Below, in pieces: positions 19,149-28,186 of a stretch of 64,000 nt of DNA. Numbering within the stretch: position 1 is the first letter of the stretch; every line of letters starts with the position of its first letter. This DNA comes from Pyruvatibacter sp. HU-CL02332 (GTDB lineage: Bacteria > Pseudomonadota > Alphaproteobacteria > CGMCC-115125), in NCBI RefSeq assembly GCF_040362765.1, contig NZ_BAABWK010000002.1, forward strand, positions 806,001 through 870,000, given 5' to 3'. A program made the position numbers and the translations under genes. The notes beneath the pieces were generated by a model. It was not told the origin of the DNA and made no database searches. It saw only the letters and a program-made list of their open reading frames with translations.

Positions 19149-20543
19149 CTACCGCCAGGTCGGGTTGCTGCTGCCCATCGGTGATGGAGGCAGCTCCCAG
19201 AAGGGTGGCGTGTGACTGAGCATGTCTGCTGGCCGCAAGAATTGCATATTGCCGAAGGGCGTATCACGGGCATCCATCAGATCGCCGAGCTCTTCGTCGG
19301 CAACCGGCACAGCCTTGCGATGGTCAACCGCGCCCAAATCCATCATCCACATCGCCGTACGCGATAGTGACACGCGGACATGCCAACTGCCGCCTTCTCG
19401 CTGCTGGCGGCGCAAGGCGGCCAGTGTGCCAAACGCCGCCAGATATCCGGTTGTGTAGTCCGTTGCGGCCGCAGGAAAGAGTGTTGGATCCTCACCAGGC
19501 GCAACAGTCTCATCAGAATGCAGGCGTGCCATGCCGGATGCACTTTGAGCCAGTTGTTCCCAGCCTGCGCGGGACGACATCGGGCCGTCATGGCCGTAGC
19601 AATTGACCGACACATAGATGATGCCAGGACGTAGTTCAGCAAGATGCGCAGGGCCAAGGCCATGTCGCTCAAGCGAACCGGGGCGGTATCCCTGCACGAA
19701 GATGTTTGCTTTCCCCGCAAGGTCTTTGAGCGTCTCGGCGTCTTCCTTAATGCCAAAATCCAGTGTCGCAAACCGTTTGCCGTGACCCGTGTCCATAACG
19801 AACGGTTCGATCGTTGGGAGATGAGCAGCACCGAGTCTGAGAACATCGGCTCCATGGGAAGCCAGGGTTCGACCACAGGTGGGGCCAGCCAACACACGCG
19901 TCATGTCCAGGACGCGTAGCTTTTCCAATGGGCGTTGCGTCGAGGGAGGCAGCTCTTGAGCTGCTGCATCCCCGATGCGGACCAATTCAACCAATGGTGC
20001 GGCGGCAAGGTGTTGGCCTTGCTGATGATCTGCCCATTCAGCGCGTGTACGGACGACTGCGCCACACAAATTCATATATGCAAGCGCGTCCTCTAACGCC
20101 ACAGCGTCCCACTTGCTGACTGCGTCAGCCACTGACGTCTCATCATTCTCGCAATCAAGTAGTCGCAGAATGCCATCGCGCAGATGCGGGAAACCGCCAT
20201 GAAGATGAATGTGTCGACCACATCCAGCGCGATAGATGCCGATGGTCGGATTGGCCATTGACGGTGGCAAAACCATGTTTCCATCAACACGCATGTGCAT
20301 GAAACTCAGAAGAGAAGCAGCAGCCGCCCTCGTGCTCACTGTCACGGACTGCCGCGGCAAGCCCCGGTCTACACCGATTTCCTGCGCCATCGCGGATACT
20401 GCGCCGAGCGCTCCCGCAGCGCCATCTGCGGCTCGTATGCATGATGGGTATATCGGGTCTTCGCCGCCAAAATTTACAGACAAGGGCTGACCAGCCACTT
20501 CACCTGCATGGCGCATCACCTGTCGAAATGCATCACCTGCCAC
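19149..20543 (-). CDS. Family III (CaiB/BaiF) CoA transferase, long form
   Basis: 464 residues from a GTG at 20543 with AGGAG nine nt upstream; a TTG at 20573 lacks a ribosome site. The middle and C-terminal part carries the family core: LRVLDMTRVLAGPTCGRTLA, GADVLRLGA, FVQGYRPGSLERHGLG and ATDYTTGYLAAFGTLAAL with the conserved aspartate. An extra N-terminal part of about 200 residues precedes the Rossmann-like start, as in the long CaiB-like proteins. These enzymes move CoA between acyl groups through a ping-pong mechanism on that aspartate. It is divergent from a second CoA transferase gene (20700-21914), suggesting a shared acyl-CoA pathway. Substrates unknown. Confidence 0.88.
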   Translation of the reverse strand: MAGDAFRQVMRHAGEVAGQPLSVNFGGEDPIYPSCIRAADGAAGALGAVSAMAQEIGVDRGLPRQSVTVSTRAAAASLLSFMHMRVDGNMVLPPSMANPTIGIYRAGCGRHIHLHGGFPHLRDGILRLLDCENDETSVADAVSKWDAVALEDALAYMNLCGAVVRTRAEWADHQQGQHLAAAPLVELVRIGDAAAQELPPSTQRPLEKLRVLDMTRVLAGPTCGRTLASHGADVLRLGAAHLPTIEPFVMDTGHGKRFATLDFGIKEDAETLKDLAGKANIFVQGYRPGSLERHGLGPAHLAELRPGIIYVSVNCYGHDGPMSSRAGWEQLAQSASGMARLHSDETVAPGEDPTLFPAAATDYTTGYLAAFGTLAALRRQQREGGSWHVRVSLSRTAMWMMDLGAVDHRKAVPVADEELGDLMDARDTPFGNMQFLRPADMLSHTPPFWELPPSPMGSSNPTWR

Positions 20544-20699
20544 TGATGGTCTCTCCTGGTAAACAAAGCCCAACGTGAAGCAGATGCGTCTGCCCGACTC
20601 GCCCGCTATGTTACCTTGATATGGGCCATAGCAAACAACATCGACTCGGGGATTTGCTAGGTCAGAAAGAATACGGCTCCAATCAGGGATTTGGAAACC

Positions 20700-21914
20700 A
20701 TGGCGAACTCACCTAAAGGGCCGCTGGACGGCGTGCGTGTTCTCGATTTTGGGCGCTATATTGCCGGACCTTTCTGCGCAACGCTCCTCGCAGACCTTGG
20801 CGCGGATGTTATTCGCGTTGAACGTCGTGACGGAAGCGAAGACAGATATGTGCAGCCCATCGTTCCTGGTGCCGCCCCAGGCGAAGGTGGCGAAGGGTCG
20901 ATGTTCCTGCAGATGAACCGCAACAAGAAGAGCATGACGCTCGACCCCATGCATGCGGATGGGCGGGATATTGTCGCGCGGCTGGTGAAGACTGCAGATG
21001 TCGTGGTCGCCAATCTACCTCCGGCCACGCTCCACAAAATGGGGCTGGATCTCCCGTCACTGAAGGCACACCGCGAGGATATTATCCTGACTACTGTGTC
21101 TGGTTTTGGCCGCGGCGGCCCGGACAGTGAAAAGACCGGCTTTGATGGTGTGTTTCAGGCCATGTCCGGCGCTGCGCATCTTTCGGGCTTTGGTGACGCG
21201 CCGGTCAAAAGCTACGCGGCGTGGGTCGATTTCGGCACCGCCTCATTTGCCGCATTGGGCACCATGGCCGCCTTGATGGACCGAGGAAAGACCGGACGCG
21301 GGCAGATGGTGGAAGGGGCTTTGCTTGGCACCGCCCTCACCTACTTTAACTTTCATCTCATTGAGCAAAAGCTGGGCGGCACGGACCGTGTCGCAAGTGG
21401 TAATCGCAGTCAGTATGCAGGCCCTGCTGACGCCGTCGAAACCAATGACGGGTGGATTTTCGTGCAGGTTATCGGTGACCCGCTTTTCAAGCGATGGGCG
21501 AAGCTGATGGGCGAAGATACCTGGCTGACCGACCCGCGCTTCAAGGACGACATATCCCGCGGCAATAACGGCACGGTGCTGAGTGAGCGCACTGCGGCGT
21601 GGGCCAAAGATCTGTCAACGCAGGAAGCATTGGCAGCGCTAGAAGCAGCCCGCATTCCGGCTGGGCCTGTGCTGAAACCGGCAGACGTTTTGGAAAACGA
21701 ACATGTCAATGAAGTCGGTTTCTTTGAAGACGTCGATTTCCCCGGCATGCCGGGCACCGCGCCGGTTGTCGGGTTTCCGGTACGAATGTCCGACAGCACA
21801 GTTGGCATTCGCAATCGCCCGCCCCTGCTGGGGGAGCATACCGAGGAAGTTCTGCTGTCCCTTGGCTATAGTTCCGGAGACATTGAAACGCTCCGTACCG
21901 CAGGTGCGATCTAG
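20700..21914 (+). CDS. Family III (CaiB/BaiF) CoA transferase
   Basis: 404 residues, standard length for the family. It begins GPLDGVRVLDFGRYIAGPFCATLLADLGADVIRVE, followed by FLQMNRNKKSMTLD, VVANLPPATL, and the catalytic aspartate in AAWVDFGTASFAALGTMAAL. It ends with RPPLLGEHTEEVLLSLGY. Cytoplasmic CoA transfer between acyl substrates, probably in fatty or aromatic acid degradation. The ATG at 20700 replaces a TTG three codons upstream. It is followed after 15 bp by the D-cysteine desulfhydrase-like gene, likely cotranscribed. Confidence 0.93.
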   Translation: MANSPKGPLDGVRVLDFGRYIAGPFCATLLADLGADVIRVERRDGSEDRYVQPIVPGAAPGEGGEGSMFLQMNRNKKSMTLDPMHADGRDIVARLVKTADVVVANLPPATLHKMGLDLPSLKAHREDIILTTVSGFGRGGPDSEKTGFDGVFQAMSGAAHLSGFGDAPVKSYAAWVDFGTASFAALGTMAALMDRGKTGRGQMVEGALLGTALTYFNFHLIEQKLGGTDRVASGNRSQYAGPADAVETNDGWIFVQVIGDPLFKRWAKLMGEDTWLTDPRFKDDISRGNNGTVLSERTAAWAKDLSTQEALAALEAARIPAGPVLKPADVLENEHVNEVGFFEDVDFPGMPGTAPVVGFPVRMSDSTVGIRNRPPLLGEHTEEVLLSLGYSSGDIETLRTAGAI

Positions 21915-21929
21915 GATGGACATGTAACA

Positions 21930-22985
21930 ATGACTGATCATTTCAATACCATTGATCGCCTGGATCTGGTGGGCCCGCCAACGGCCCTGCAGGAAATGCC
22001 ACGCCTCAAAGCCGCACTTGAGTCCATGGGTGTCGATTGCCCGCGCTTGCTGGTGAAGCGCGAGGACCTCACGCAAACCGCGGGTGGCGGCAATAAGGTC
22101 CGAAAGCTTGAATATCTCCTGGCAGATGCAAAGGCCAAGGGTGCGGACACAATCATTACAGCCGGGGCCCTGCAATCAAACCATGTGCGGCAAACGGCCG
22201 GTGCCTGCGCCAGACTGGGGCTGGAGTGTGTAGGACTCTTGTTCAAAACCGTGCCCAATGAAGCGCCTGCATATGAACAGTCCGGCAATGTGCTTCTTGA
22301 CGGCATCTTCGGGGCGCAAATACGGACCTACCCGGCAACGGCAAATGGGCGTCAGGTCCTTGATGACGTGCTCACCGAAATGAAAGCTGCAGGACGGACG
22401 CCGTATATTGTGCCGGTTGGCGGCTCAAATGAAATCGGTTGCCTCGCATATGTGCGTGTTGTTCGCGAGATGCTGGAACAAGCCGGCCCCGATACGTCTA
22501 TCGACCACATCGTGGTTGCCAATGGCTCTGCCGGCACACATGCAGGATTGGCAGCGGGCGCTGCGCTGTTTGCACCAGGCACACAGGTTCGAGGAATTTC
22601 TGTTCTCAATTCGGACGCTGCCAAGGTACGTGAAACCACCGCATCTCTGGCAAGTGCAACCGTCGCGCTGGCGGCTCCCGACAAAGAGATGTCCATCTCA
22701 TCTTCCGACATTGTGCTGCATGATGGATTTATCGGTGAAGGCTATGGCATGCCTACTCCCGAGATGGCTGCAGCGGTGCGGCTCGTTGCGCGCACAGAAG
22801 GCCTGCTGCTTGACCCGGTCTATAGTGGCAAAGCAATGGCTGGACTGATTGGTTTGATTCAGACGGGCGCGTTTTCACCGGATGAGACAGTTATCTTCAT
22901 CGCGACCGGCGGGTCACCGGGACTCTTTGCCTACATTGATAGTTTCAATGGGCCTTTAGCTGAGGTTGAGACCATATCAGGCTAG
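21930..22985 (+). CDS. D-cysteine desulfhydrase / ACC deaminase-family PLP enzyme
   Basis: 351 residues of fold-type II PLP enzyme. The PLP lysine is in TAGGGNKVRKLEYLLADAKA, the substrate loop in TAGALQSNHVRQTAGAC, and phosphate binding in GSAGTHAG; the C-terminal FIATGGSPGLFAY is typical. The family includes DcyD (D-cysteine to pyruvate, sulfide and ammonia), ACC deaminase and L-cysteate sulfo-lyase. The pattern fits DcyD or sulfo-lyase better than true ACC deaminase, but the residues that distinguish them cannot be settled by eye. It follows a CoA transferase gene and converges with an unrecognised gene. Confidence 0.88.
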   Translation: MTDHFNTIDRLDLVGPPTALQEMPRLKAALESMGVDCPRLLVKREDLTQTAGGGNKVRKLEYLLADAKAKGADTIITAGALQSNHVRQTAGACARLGLECVGLLFKTVPNEAPAYEQSGNVLLDGIFGAQIRTYPATANGRQVLDDVLTEMKAAGRTPYIVPVGGSNEIGCLAYVRVVREMLEQAGPDTSIDHIVVANGSAGTHAGLAAGAALFAPGTQVRGISVLNSDAAKVRETTASLASATVALAAPDKEMSISSSDIVLHDGFIGEGYGMPTPEMAAAVRLVARTEGLLLDPVYSGKAMAGLIGLIQTGAFSPDETVIFIATGGSPGLFAYIDSFNGPLAEVETISG

Positions 22986-23000
22986 AGGAGGCTCGAGGCC

Positions 23001-24425
23001 TTACGCGATGGCTGAATCCTTTGCCAACATGCCGCGTTTGCGCAGCAGTGACGCTTCTTCCGCTGAACGGAAAATCTCAACAAGGCTAGCAACGGCATCC
23101 AGATAGGTTTCGCCGCGATCTCGAAGAGCAGCGTCTTCACTGCGCAATTCGTCCAGGATCGTGCGTTCATAGTCGTCCAGATATTTGTCTATCTCCGTCA
23201 CAGCCGAGTTTAGGGCTCCAACAAAAGATCCAGCCTGCGCATAGCGGCGGGCGCCTTCGAGGAACTTGACCGTCCTGACGCCCCGCTCAAGTGCCAGCGG
23301 ATCAACTTCTTTCGACAAGTCAGGCCGGCTTGGACCACCGCGCCCAAAGCGCCCCGTAGATCGCATGGGCAAAGCCTTGAACACACGCGACGGTGCCCGG
23401 TCAATGCGCTCCCGGATGATCTCAGAGACAGCTCCACGCGCGCTCATGAGGCGCGTAGCCCATGCACCGTCACGCCGCACACCTATTTCCTCTGTAATGC
23501 CGCGCGATATCTGGGTGAAGAGCTTCAGCTTCTCAAGAACACCTTTGGGGTCTTCAGCCGGATCGACATTCTCCAGGCAGTCCACGGCCTCTTCCATATC
23601 AAGAAGCAGCAATTCGCCAACAATTGAGATGTCTGTACGGCTGATGAGCACGTCTGTGTTGGTATGAGCAACACCTTTCACGATGCGGAACATCTGCCAG
23701 GGCTTTGCGATATGACGCATGGCAATGAGAGCCGCATAAGGTGCTGCATCCGGCTGTGCTGCTGCCAGTTCGTCGAACAGGTCACGGACCTGATGTGTCA
23801 GCTCCGGCGTCAATTCCGAAATGTTCTTTGGCATCCCACGTTTGAACTCAGACAAGCGTGGGGCAACCGCAAGAAGAAGAGCCATCTCTCGGGCATCTTC
23901 CAAAACCTCTTCACCGCCGAGCCGCTCAATCAGGAGACGCTTTTTCTTGCTGCCGGGACTGGCCTCGTCCAGGCCTTCGCGAATGGTCTGAGCGCATGTC
24001 GCGTGAAGGACTTCGGTCGCCGCTGCCAGGCCATCAGCATCCTTTGCAAGGGTGTGATCAACGATGCTTTGGGAAATGTCCTCAAGAACATCTGGTACCC
24101 GGTCTTCTGCCAGCCAATTCCAAACCGGCATAATAGACGTACGAGCCACCCGACCACGGTGCTTGGGGCCGGAGCGACGATTGACCAGCAGTTCTTCAAA
24201 CGGCCAGCAGAGATGGCGAACAGGCGTCGGCGCGCCGCCACGTTTCTTCTTCTCGTCATCCTCCGCCTGAAGGCGTGGGCGCAAGGCGCCAAGGATCAAG
24301 TCGTGGGGCAGATTGCCACCAGCGAGTTTGTCGCGTTCCAGGGCAACAATAAGCTTTTCCGTATCGGCGCTGTTGAGCGTCGATAGAACCTGCTTTAGCT
24401 GCCTAATGGTGCGGCTTTCAGCCAA
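23001..24425 (-). CDS. Conserved hypothetical protein of 474 residues, helical
   Basis: I do not recognise the family. The product is soluble with no signal peptide or membrane segment, rich in Ala/Leu/Glu/Arg helices throughout. A basic stretch near 60-65 (DDEKKKRGG) precedes a conserved-looking HLCWPFEELLVN, and a second flexible basic patch near 360-370 reads RSTGRFGRGGP. The start must be the TTG at 24425: an in-frame TAG lies three codons upstream and the next ATG is more than 90 codons downstream. GAGGA precedes the TTG. It diverges from the YihY gene and converges on the PLP-enzyme gene. Codon use resembles its neighbours, so it is probably native. Confidence 0.8.
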   Translation of the reverse strand: MAESRTIRQLKQVLSTLNSADTEKLIVALERDKLAGGNLPHDLILGALRPRLQAEDDEKKKRGGAPTPVRHLCWPFEELLVNRRSGPKHRGRVARTSIMPVWNWLAEDRVPDVLEDISQSIVDHTLAKDADGLAAATEVLHATCAQTIREGLDEASPGSKKKRLLIERLGGEEVLEDAREMALLLAVAPRLSEFKRGMPKNISELTPELTHQVRDLFDELAAAQPDAAPYAALIAMRHIAKPWQMFRIVKGVAHTNTDVLISRTDISIVGELLLLDMEEAVDCLENVDPAEDPKGVLEKLKLFTQISRGITEEIGVRRDGAWATRLMSARGAVSEIIRERIDRAPSRVFKALPMRSTGRFGRGGPSRPDLSKEVDPLALERGVRTVKFLEGARRYAQAGSFVGALNSAVTEIDKYLDDYERTILDELRSEDAALRDRGETYLDAVASLVEIFRSAEEASLLRKRGMLAKDSAIA

Positions 24426-24666
24426 GCTGCGCTATTCCTCAAAGCCCTTGCGAAGGGTTTGGTTAAATGGGTTTTGCTCCACGGAGCGTTCTTACGATCT
24501 CGTAGTACACGCCTATGCTTAACAACCGCTTTCCGTTCGACAGGCGTTTACCAACTGTTAACCTCCCGACGAATGCCCCCACAGTTGAGATACGTGTTAT
24601 CTTTGCCCCCAGTTTGACGGTCACGTTCTTCAGCCGTCGCACAGATGAAGAGCCAGAGGCGAGACA

Positions 24667-26043
24667 ATGACGCCAGGACAAGTTTTTGATCGATGTCGTC
24701 ATTTTGTGTGGGACGCACAATTGGATGCCGCCCCGTGGTGGCAACGCCAGGCGCAGCACACGCTCCGGATTGCCGGTGTCCTGATCCGTGACTTCTCTGT
24801 CGGGACCCTCAATCTCCATGCAATGAGTCTGGTCTACACGACGCTTCTGGCGCTTATTCCAGCTCTGGCGATTGTTTTTTCTGTGCTCAAGGGATTTGGT
24901 GTCGACCGTGAGCTCGAGGTCTTTCTGACTGATTTTCTTGCTCCCCTTGGGGCACAGGGAGTGGAAATTCGCGACACAATCCTGGAGTTTGTGGCGCAGG
25001 TTAACATTGGGCTACTGGGGTCCGTCGGTATCGCAGTACTGATCTACACAGGCGTGTCTTTGCTTCAGAAAGTTGAAGCGGCGCTCAATGAGATATGGCA
25101 GGTACGCAGACTACGCCCCCTTGCCCGACGGTTTTCTGACCTGATCAGCATGCTGTTGGTGGGACCCATTTTGCTCGTGGTCGCAATGGGCCTCATGGCC
25201 AGCGTGGCAGGCACAGCAGCCATCAATGAGATTGGCGGAGACCCTCTGAGGCTGCTGCTGGCAGAAGTCTCGCGAATTGTTCCCTATGTGCTGGTCGTGT
25301 TCGTTTTCATGATCATTTACATGGTCCTGCCCAATACAAAGGTGCATCTCACAGCCGCCTTTATTGGTGCACTTGTGGCAGGTCTTGCCTGGAACATTGC
25401 GGGCTGGGCGTTTGCATCCTTTGTCGTCACGTCAGCGCGCTACGCGGTCATCTATTCAGCGTTCGCGTCACTGATCGTCTTCATGTTCTGGATGTATGTG
25501 GGATGGCTGATCCTGCTGGCAGGTGCGGGCATCGCTTTCTACCAGCAGAACCCGGCTTACCTGACGCGCAGCGCCATTTACCGGTTGTCCATTGATGCAC
25601 GCGAGCGCCTGGCTTTGGATGTCGGCTACCTTGTCGCGTCTTCATTCGAGCGCGGAGACAAGCCGTGGACGGCACAGCGTATTGCTCGGACGATGCGCTT
25701 GCCGCTCCCTCCGGTAGAGCGTGTGATTGCGTTCTTGATGAATGATGGATTGCTCATCGAGACTGGCGGCGAAACACCTGGACTTGTGCCCGGTCGCCCT
25801 ATCGACAGGATTACCGTTGACGAGTGGCTGTCCGTTGTGCGCCGGGGCGCAGAGGGTCATGCACAGCTCGAATTCCGACAGAGTTCCGACATCATAGAAG
25901 ATGATGACAAGCTGACGCCGCTCATCCAGCGTCTGGATGATGTACGCAAGCAGGCGCTTGAGGGCATTACACTCCGCGACCTGATTTCGACACGGAAATT
26001 GGGAAAAACGGTTGAGGCCGACAAGATTGCGTCGGTAGGCTAG
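24667..26043 (+). CDS. YihY/BrkB-family inner membrane protein
   Basis: 458 residues. The N-terminal 300 residues hold six membrane segments. Family signatures include FSVGTLNLHAMSLVYTTLLALIPALAIVFS near the start, GVSLLQKVEAALNEIWQVRR in the middle, and ASLIVFMFWMYVGWLILLAGAGIA at the sixth helix. The C-terminal 150 residues are cytoplasmic and resemble a winged-helix-like extension (AQRIARTMRLPLPPVERVIAFLMNDGLL). YihY proteins were once misnamed ribonuclease BN; their role is uncertain, possibly transport or envelope homeostasis. Its stop is followed by a long perfect hairpin shared with the convergent lipoprotein gene. Confidence 0.93.
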   Translation: MTPGQVFDRCRHFVWDAQLDAAPWWQRQAQHTLRIAGVLIRDFSVGTLNLHAMSLVYTTLLALIPALAIVFSVLKGFGVDRELEVFLTDFLAPLGAQGVEIRDTILEFVAQVNIGLLGSVGIAVLIYTGVSLLQKVEAALNEIWQVRRLRPLARRFSDLISMLLVGPILLVVAMGLMASVAGTAAINEIGGDPLRLLLAEVSRIVPYVLVVFVFMIIYMVLPNTKVHLTAAFIGALVAGLAWNIAGWAFASFVVTSARYAVIYSAFASLIVFMFWMYVGWLILLAGAGIAFYQQNPAYLTRSAIYRLSIDARERLALDVGYLVASSFERGDKPWTAQRIARTMRLPLPPVERVIAFLMNDGLLIETGGETPGLVPGRPIDRITVDEWLSVVRRGAEGHAQLEFRQSSDIIEDDDKLTPLIQRLDDVRKQALEGITLRDLISTRKLGKTVEADKIASVG

Positions 26044-26063
26044 TTCAAAAGATTTGCCAAAAG

Positions 26064-26094
26064 AAAACGGGGAAGATGTTTCCATCTTCCCCGT
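26064..26094 (-). terminator. Terminator between convergent YihY and lipoprotein genes
   Basis: Perfect 12-bp stem, ACGGGGAAGATG (26067-26078) / CATCTTCCCCGT (26083-26094), with loop TTTC. Read on the minus strand the stem is followed by TTTCTTTTG, so it terminates the lipoprotein transcript. On the plus strand the hairpin is followed only by CTAACTT, so it may also stop YihY transcription, but weakly. Confidence 0.88.
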
Positions 26095-26143
26095 CTAACT
26101 TGCCGATTGCCTGTACGCGGTAACTGACGCGCGCGTGGGTGCC

Positions 26144-26614
26144 CTAAATGGTGCGCCAGCTTCCATCAGGCATTCGGCAGGCCGTTGCTACATCACGGTA
26201 CGGCCCTTGCGGTCCGTAGAATGTGCTTTCAATCTGTTTGCATTGTCGGCCGCCATTGTAGTGAGCGGGGCCGGACTGAAATTGGCCATGGTGGCCGGAA
26301 CGTGGGTTACGCCACTGAACGGGACCCTGGCTGTAGATCGAGTCTGAGTAGGCACGCTCTGCATAAAGTGAGTCTGCACGATCGAGGCTCTGACCAGCCG
26401 AGCCACCAACCGCTGCGCCCAAAAGCGTGCCGACGCCTGTAGCGATCAACTGACCATCGCCGGAGCCGAACTGGGACCCGAGCAAACCGCCAGCCACACC
26501 ACCAATCACGGCTCCACCAACTGTCTTGGGACCATATCCATAGCCACCACCGGTCTGGCAGGCGCCAAGCGCCAACGCCGCTGCACAAACTGCTGCAATC
26601 TTGAAACTTCGCAT
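26144..26614 (-). CDS. Glycine-zipper outer membrane lipoprotein (17 kDa antigen-like)
   Basis: 156 residues from the ATG at 26614. A lipoprotein signal ends in LALGAC-QT, with the lipidated cysteine at about residue 19. A glycine-zipper region follows (about 32-75: VGGAVIGGVAGGLLGSQFG and GVGTLLGAAVGGSAG), then a C-terminal domain with CKQIESTFYGPQGPYRDVATACRMPDGSW. This matches the Rickettsia 17 kDa surface-antigen/RT0821-like group of envelope lipoproteins, which sit in the outer membrane with a structural role. The open frame continues 61 codons upstream over a hairpin-rich leader and is rejected as coding. Regulated region: see the inverted repeat at 26672-26749. Confidence 0.9.
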   Translation of the reverse strand: MRSFKIAAVCAAALALGACQTGGGYGYGPKTVGGAVIGGVAGGLLGSQFGSGDGQLIATGVGTLLGAAVGGSAGQSLDRADSLYAERAYSDSIYSQGPVQWRNPRSGHHGQFQSGPAHYNGGRQCKQIESTFYGPQGPYRDVATACRMPDGSWRTI

Positions 26615-26671
26615 GTCGTATCGCCTTCCCGTCTGGTTCGGCGCCCTTTTTTGCTGCGCCATTGATGTTTT

Positions 26672-26749
26672 TCGGATGACGCAGGCTGCCAATGACTTTG
26701 GGGAGTCTTTGGGCATGAGGGGCATAGAGGAGGAGCCCGCGTCATCCGA
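26672..26749 (-). promoter_or_regulatory. Long inverted repeat in the leader of the lipoprotein gene
   Basis: An 11-bp perfect inverted repeat, TCGGATGACGC (26672-26682) / GCGTCATCCGA (26739-26749), is extended inward by one mismatch and GGCT/AGCC, giving 15 of 16 pairs. It lies 58 bp before the lipoprotein ATG. Neither side has a T tract, so it is not an ordinary terminator. It could be a leader RNA structure or a pair of inverted binding sites. Confidence 0.5.
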
Positions 26750-26785
26750 TGAACAAACATTAGGGAAGATGAATTGAGGCTGGGG

Positions 26786-26811
26786 TGAACCGCACATTCA
26801 TATGCGGTTCA
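26786..26811 (-). other. Hairpin after the histidine kinase gene
   Basis: Inverted repeat TGAACCGCA (26786-26794) / TGCGGTTCA (26803-26811) with an 8-nt loop, 11 bp past the kinase stop. On the minus strand it is followed by CCCCAGCC, not T-rich, so it is a hairpin at the 3' end of the operon rather than a classical terminator. It may stabilise the message. Confidence 0.5.
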
Positions 26812-26821
26812 TATTGAGGGG

Positions 26822-28186
26822 TCAGGCTGCCAAAGGCAGGGAAAGCCTGGCTTTTACGCCCCCCATGGAAGACGCATCCAGCTCAAATGAGCCTTGATAA
26901 AGCCCTGCAATATCCTCGACGATGGACAATCCAAGGCCTGATCCCGGCACCGACTCGTCAAGCCGTGCTCCACGTTTAAGGACCCGCGCCCGCTCTTCTT
27001 CGGATAGCCCGGGACCATCATCCTCAACAGTAATGACCACCTGCTCAGCAACACGCTCGGCATGAACAGATATGCGTCCGTCGGCCCATTTGAATGCGTT
27101 ATCAAGAAGGTTGCCGAGCAACTCTTCAAGGTCCTGGCGCTCACCACGGAAATCGAGGTCCTCTGGACACTCCACGGTCACTTGGTAGTCCCGATCCCGA
27201 TGAATACGCTTGAGCGTTCGCACAAGGTCATCACTAACTGACGCCACTGAAGCGCGGGCGCCGAGCACACTGCCCGATGCCGCAGCACGCGCACGGACAA
27301 GATAGTGATCGACTTGCCGCCGCATCAAATCAGTCTGTCTGCGGACGGTATCGCTCAGCACCTTTACATCGACCGGTTGTGTCGAGTGCGGTGAACCGGC
27401 TTCATTGGTGAGAACACTCAAGGGGGTCTTTAGAGCGTGAGCCAGATTGCCCACATGTGTGCGGGCACGCTCAACTATCTGAGCGTTGTGGTCCAGCAAC
27501 TTGTTCATCTCATCCGCAAGAGGAGCAATCTCGGATGGAAGTTCGCCGGTCAAACGTTCAGCGCGCCCGGAGCGAATATCAGTCAAACCCTCTTCGACAG
27601 ACCGCAAAGGGCGCAGACCATACCGCACCTGGATCAGCAGCGCTCCAATGAGGCCAACCAGGAGAATGCCGACCGCGAATGCAATTGTGCCATTGAACGC
27701 TTCTGTTTCGCGCTCAATGTCATCCACGGCACCTGCAACTATGAACGTGAATTCTCTTGAGGCACCTGGCAGAGTCACATCTCGGGCAACCAGCCGCAAC
27801 ATCTGGCCTTCCGGGCCCGTTGCTTGTCCGCGACGCGGCCCGGGTTCATTCGTTGCTTCTGGAATCGGTAGTTCCTGATCCCAGATGCTGCGGGACCTGA
27901 GCAGCACCTGCCCGTCAGAGGCATTGGTCACCTGCCAGTACAGACCGGAGAAGGGACGTTCAAAACGGGCTTGTGTAAAGCGCCTGCGCAGGACCAGACG
28001 GCCTTCCGGGCCGATTTCAGCGTCTGCTATCAACCCGCCAAGAAGGACGTCGGTGCGGGCGTCAAAGCTGCTTTCCACACTTTCGCGGAAAGCGGATGCC
28101 AGGAGCAGACCGCCGCCAACCAGAATGACAAGGCTCCAGATGGCGGCACCTGCCACCAGCCGGAAGGCGAGTGAATTAGGCCGCAT
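26822..28186 (-). CDS. PhoQ/FeuQ-type sensor histidine kinase
   Basis: 454 residues from the ATG at 28186, which overlaps the regulator stop by 11 nt. Membrane segments at about 11-33 and 167-188 flank a periplasmic sensor domain. HAMP follows, then His250 in LAHALKTPLSVLTNEAG, a HALKTPL motif typical of the PhoQ/FeuQ group. The ATPase domain has NLLDNAFKWADG, VEDDGPGL and GSGLGLSIVEDIAGLY. It likely senses an envelope or osmotic signal and phosphorylates the cotranscribed regulator. The gene order PepSY–regulator–kinase suggests the small periplasmic PepSY protein takes part in sensing. Confidence 0.92.
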   Translation of the reverse strand: MRPNSLAFRLVAGAAIWSLVILVGGGLLLASAFRESVESSFDARTDVLLGGLIADAEIGPEGRLVLRRRFTQARFERPFSGLYWQVTNASDGQVLLRSRSIWDQELPIPEATNEPGPRRGQATGPEGQMLRLVARDVTLPGASREFTFIVAGAVDDIERETEAFNGTIAFAVGILLVGLIGALLIQVRYGLRPLRSVEEGLTDIRSGRAERLTGELPSEIAPLADEMNKLLDHNAQIVERARTHVGNLAHALKTPLSVLTNEAGSPHSTQPVDVKVLSDTVRRQTDLMRRQVDHYLVRARAAASGSVLGARASVASVSDDLVRTLKRIHRDRDYQVTVECPEDLDFRGERQDLEELLGNLLDNAFKWADGRISVHAERVAEQVVITVEDDGPGLSEEERARVLKRGARLDESVPGSGLGLSIVEDIAGLYQGSFELDASSMGGVKARLSLPLAA

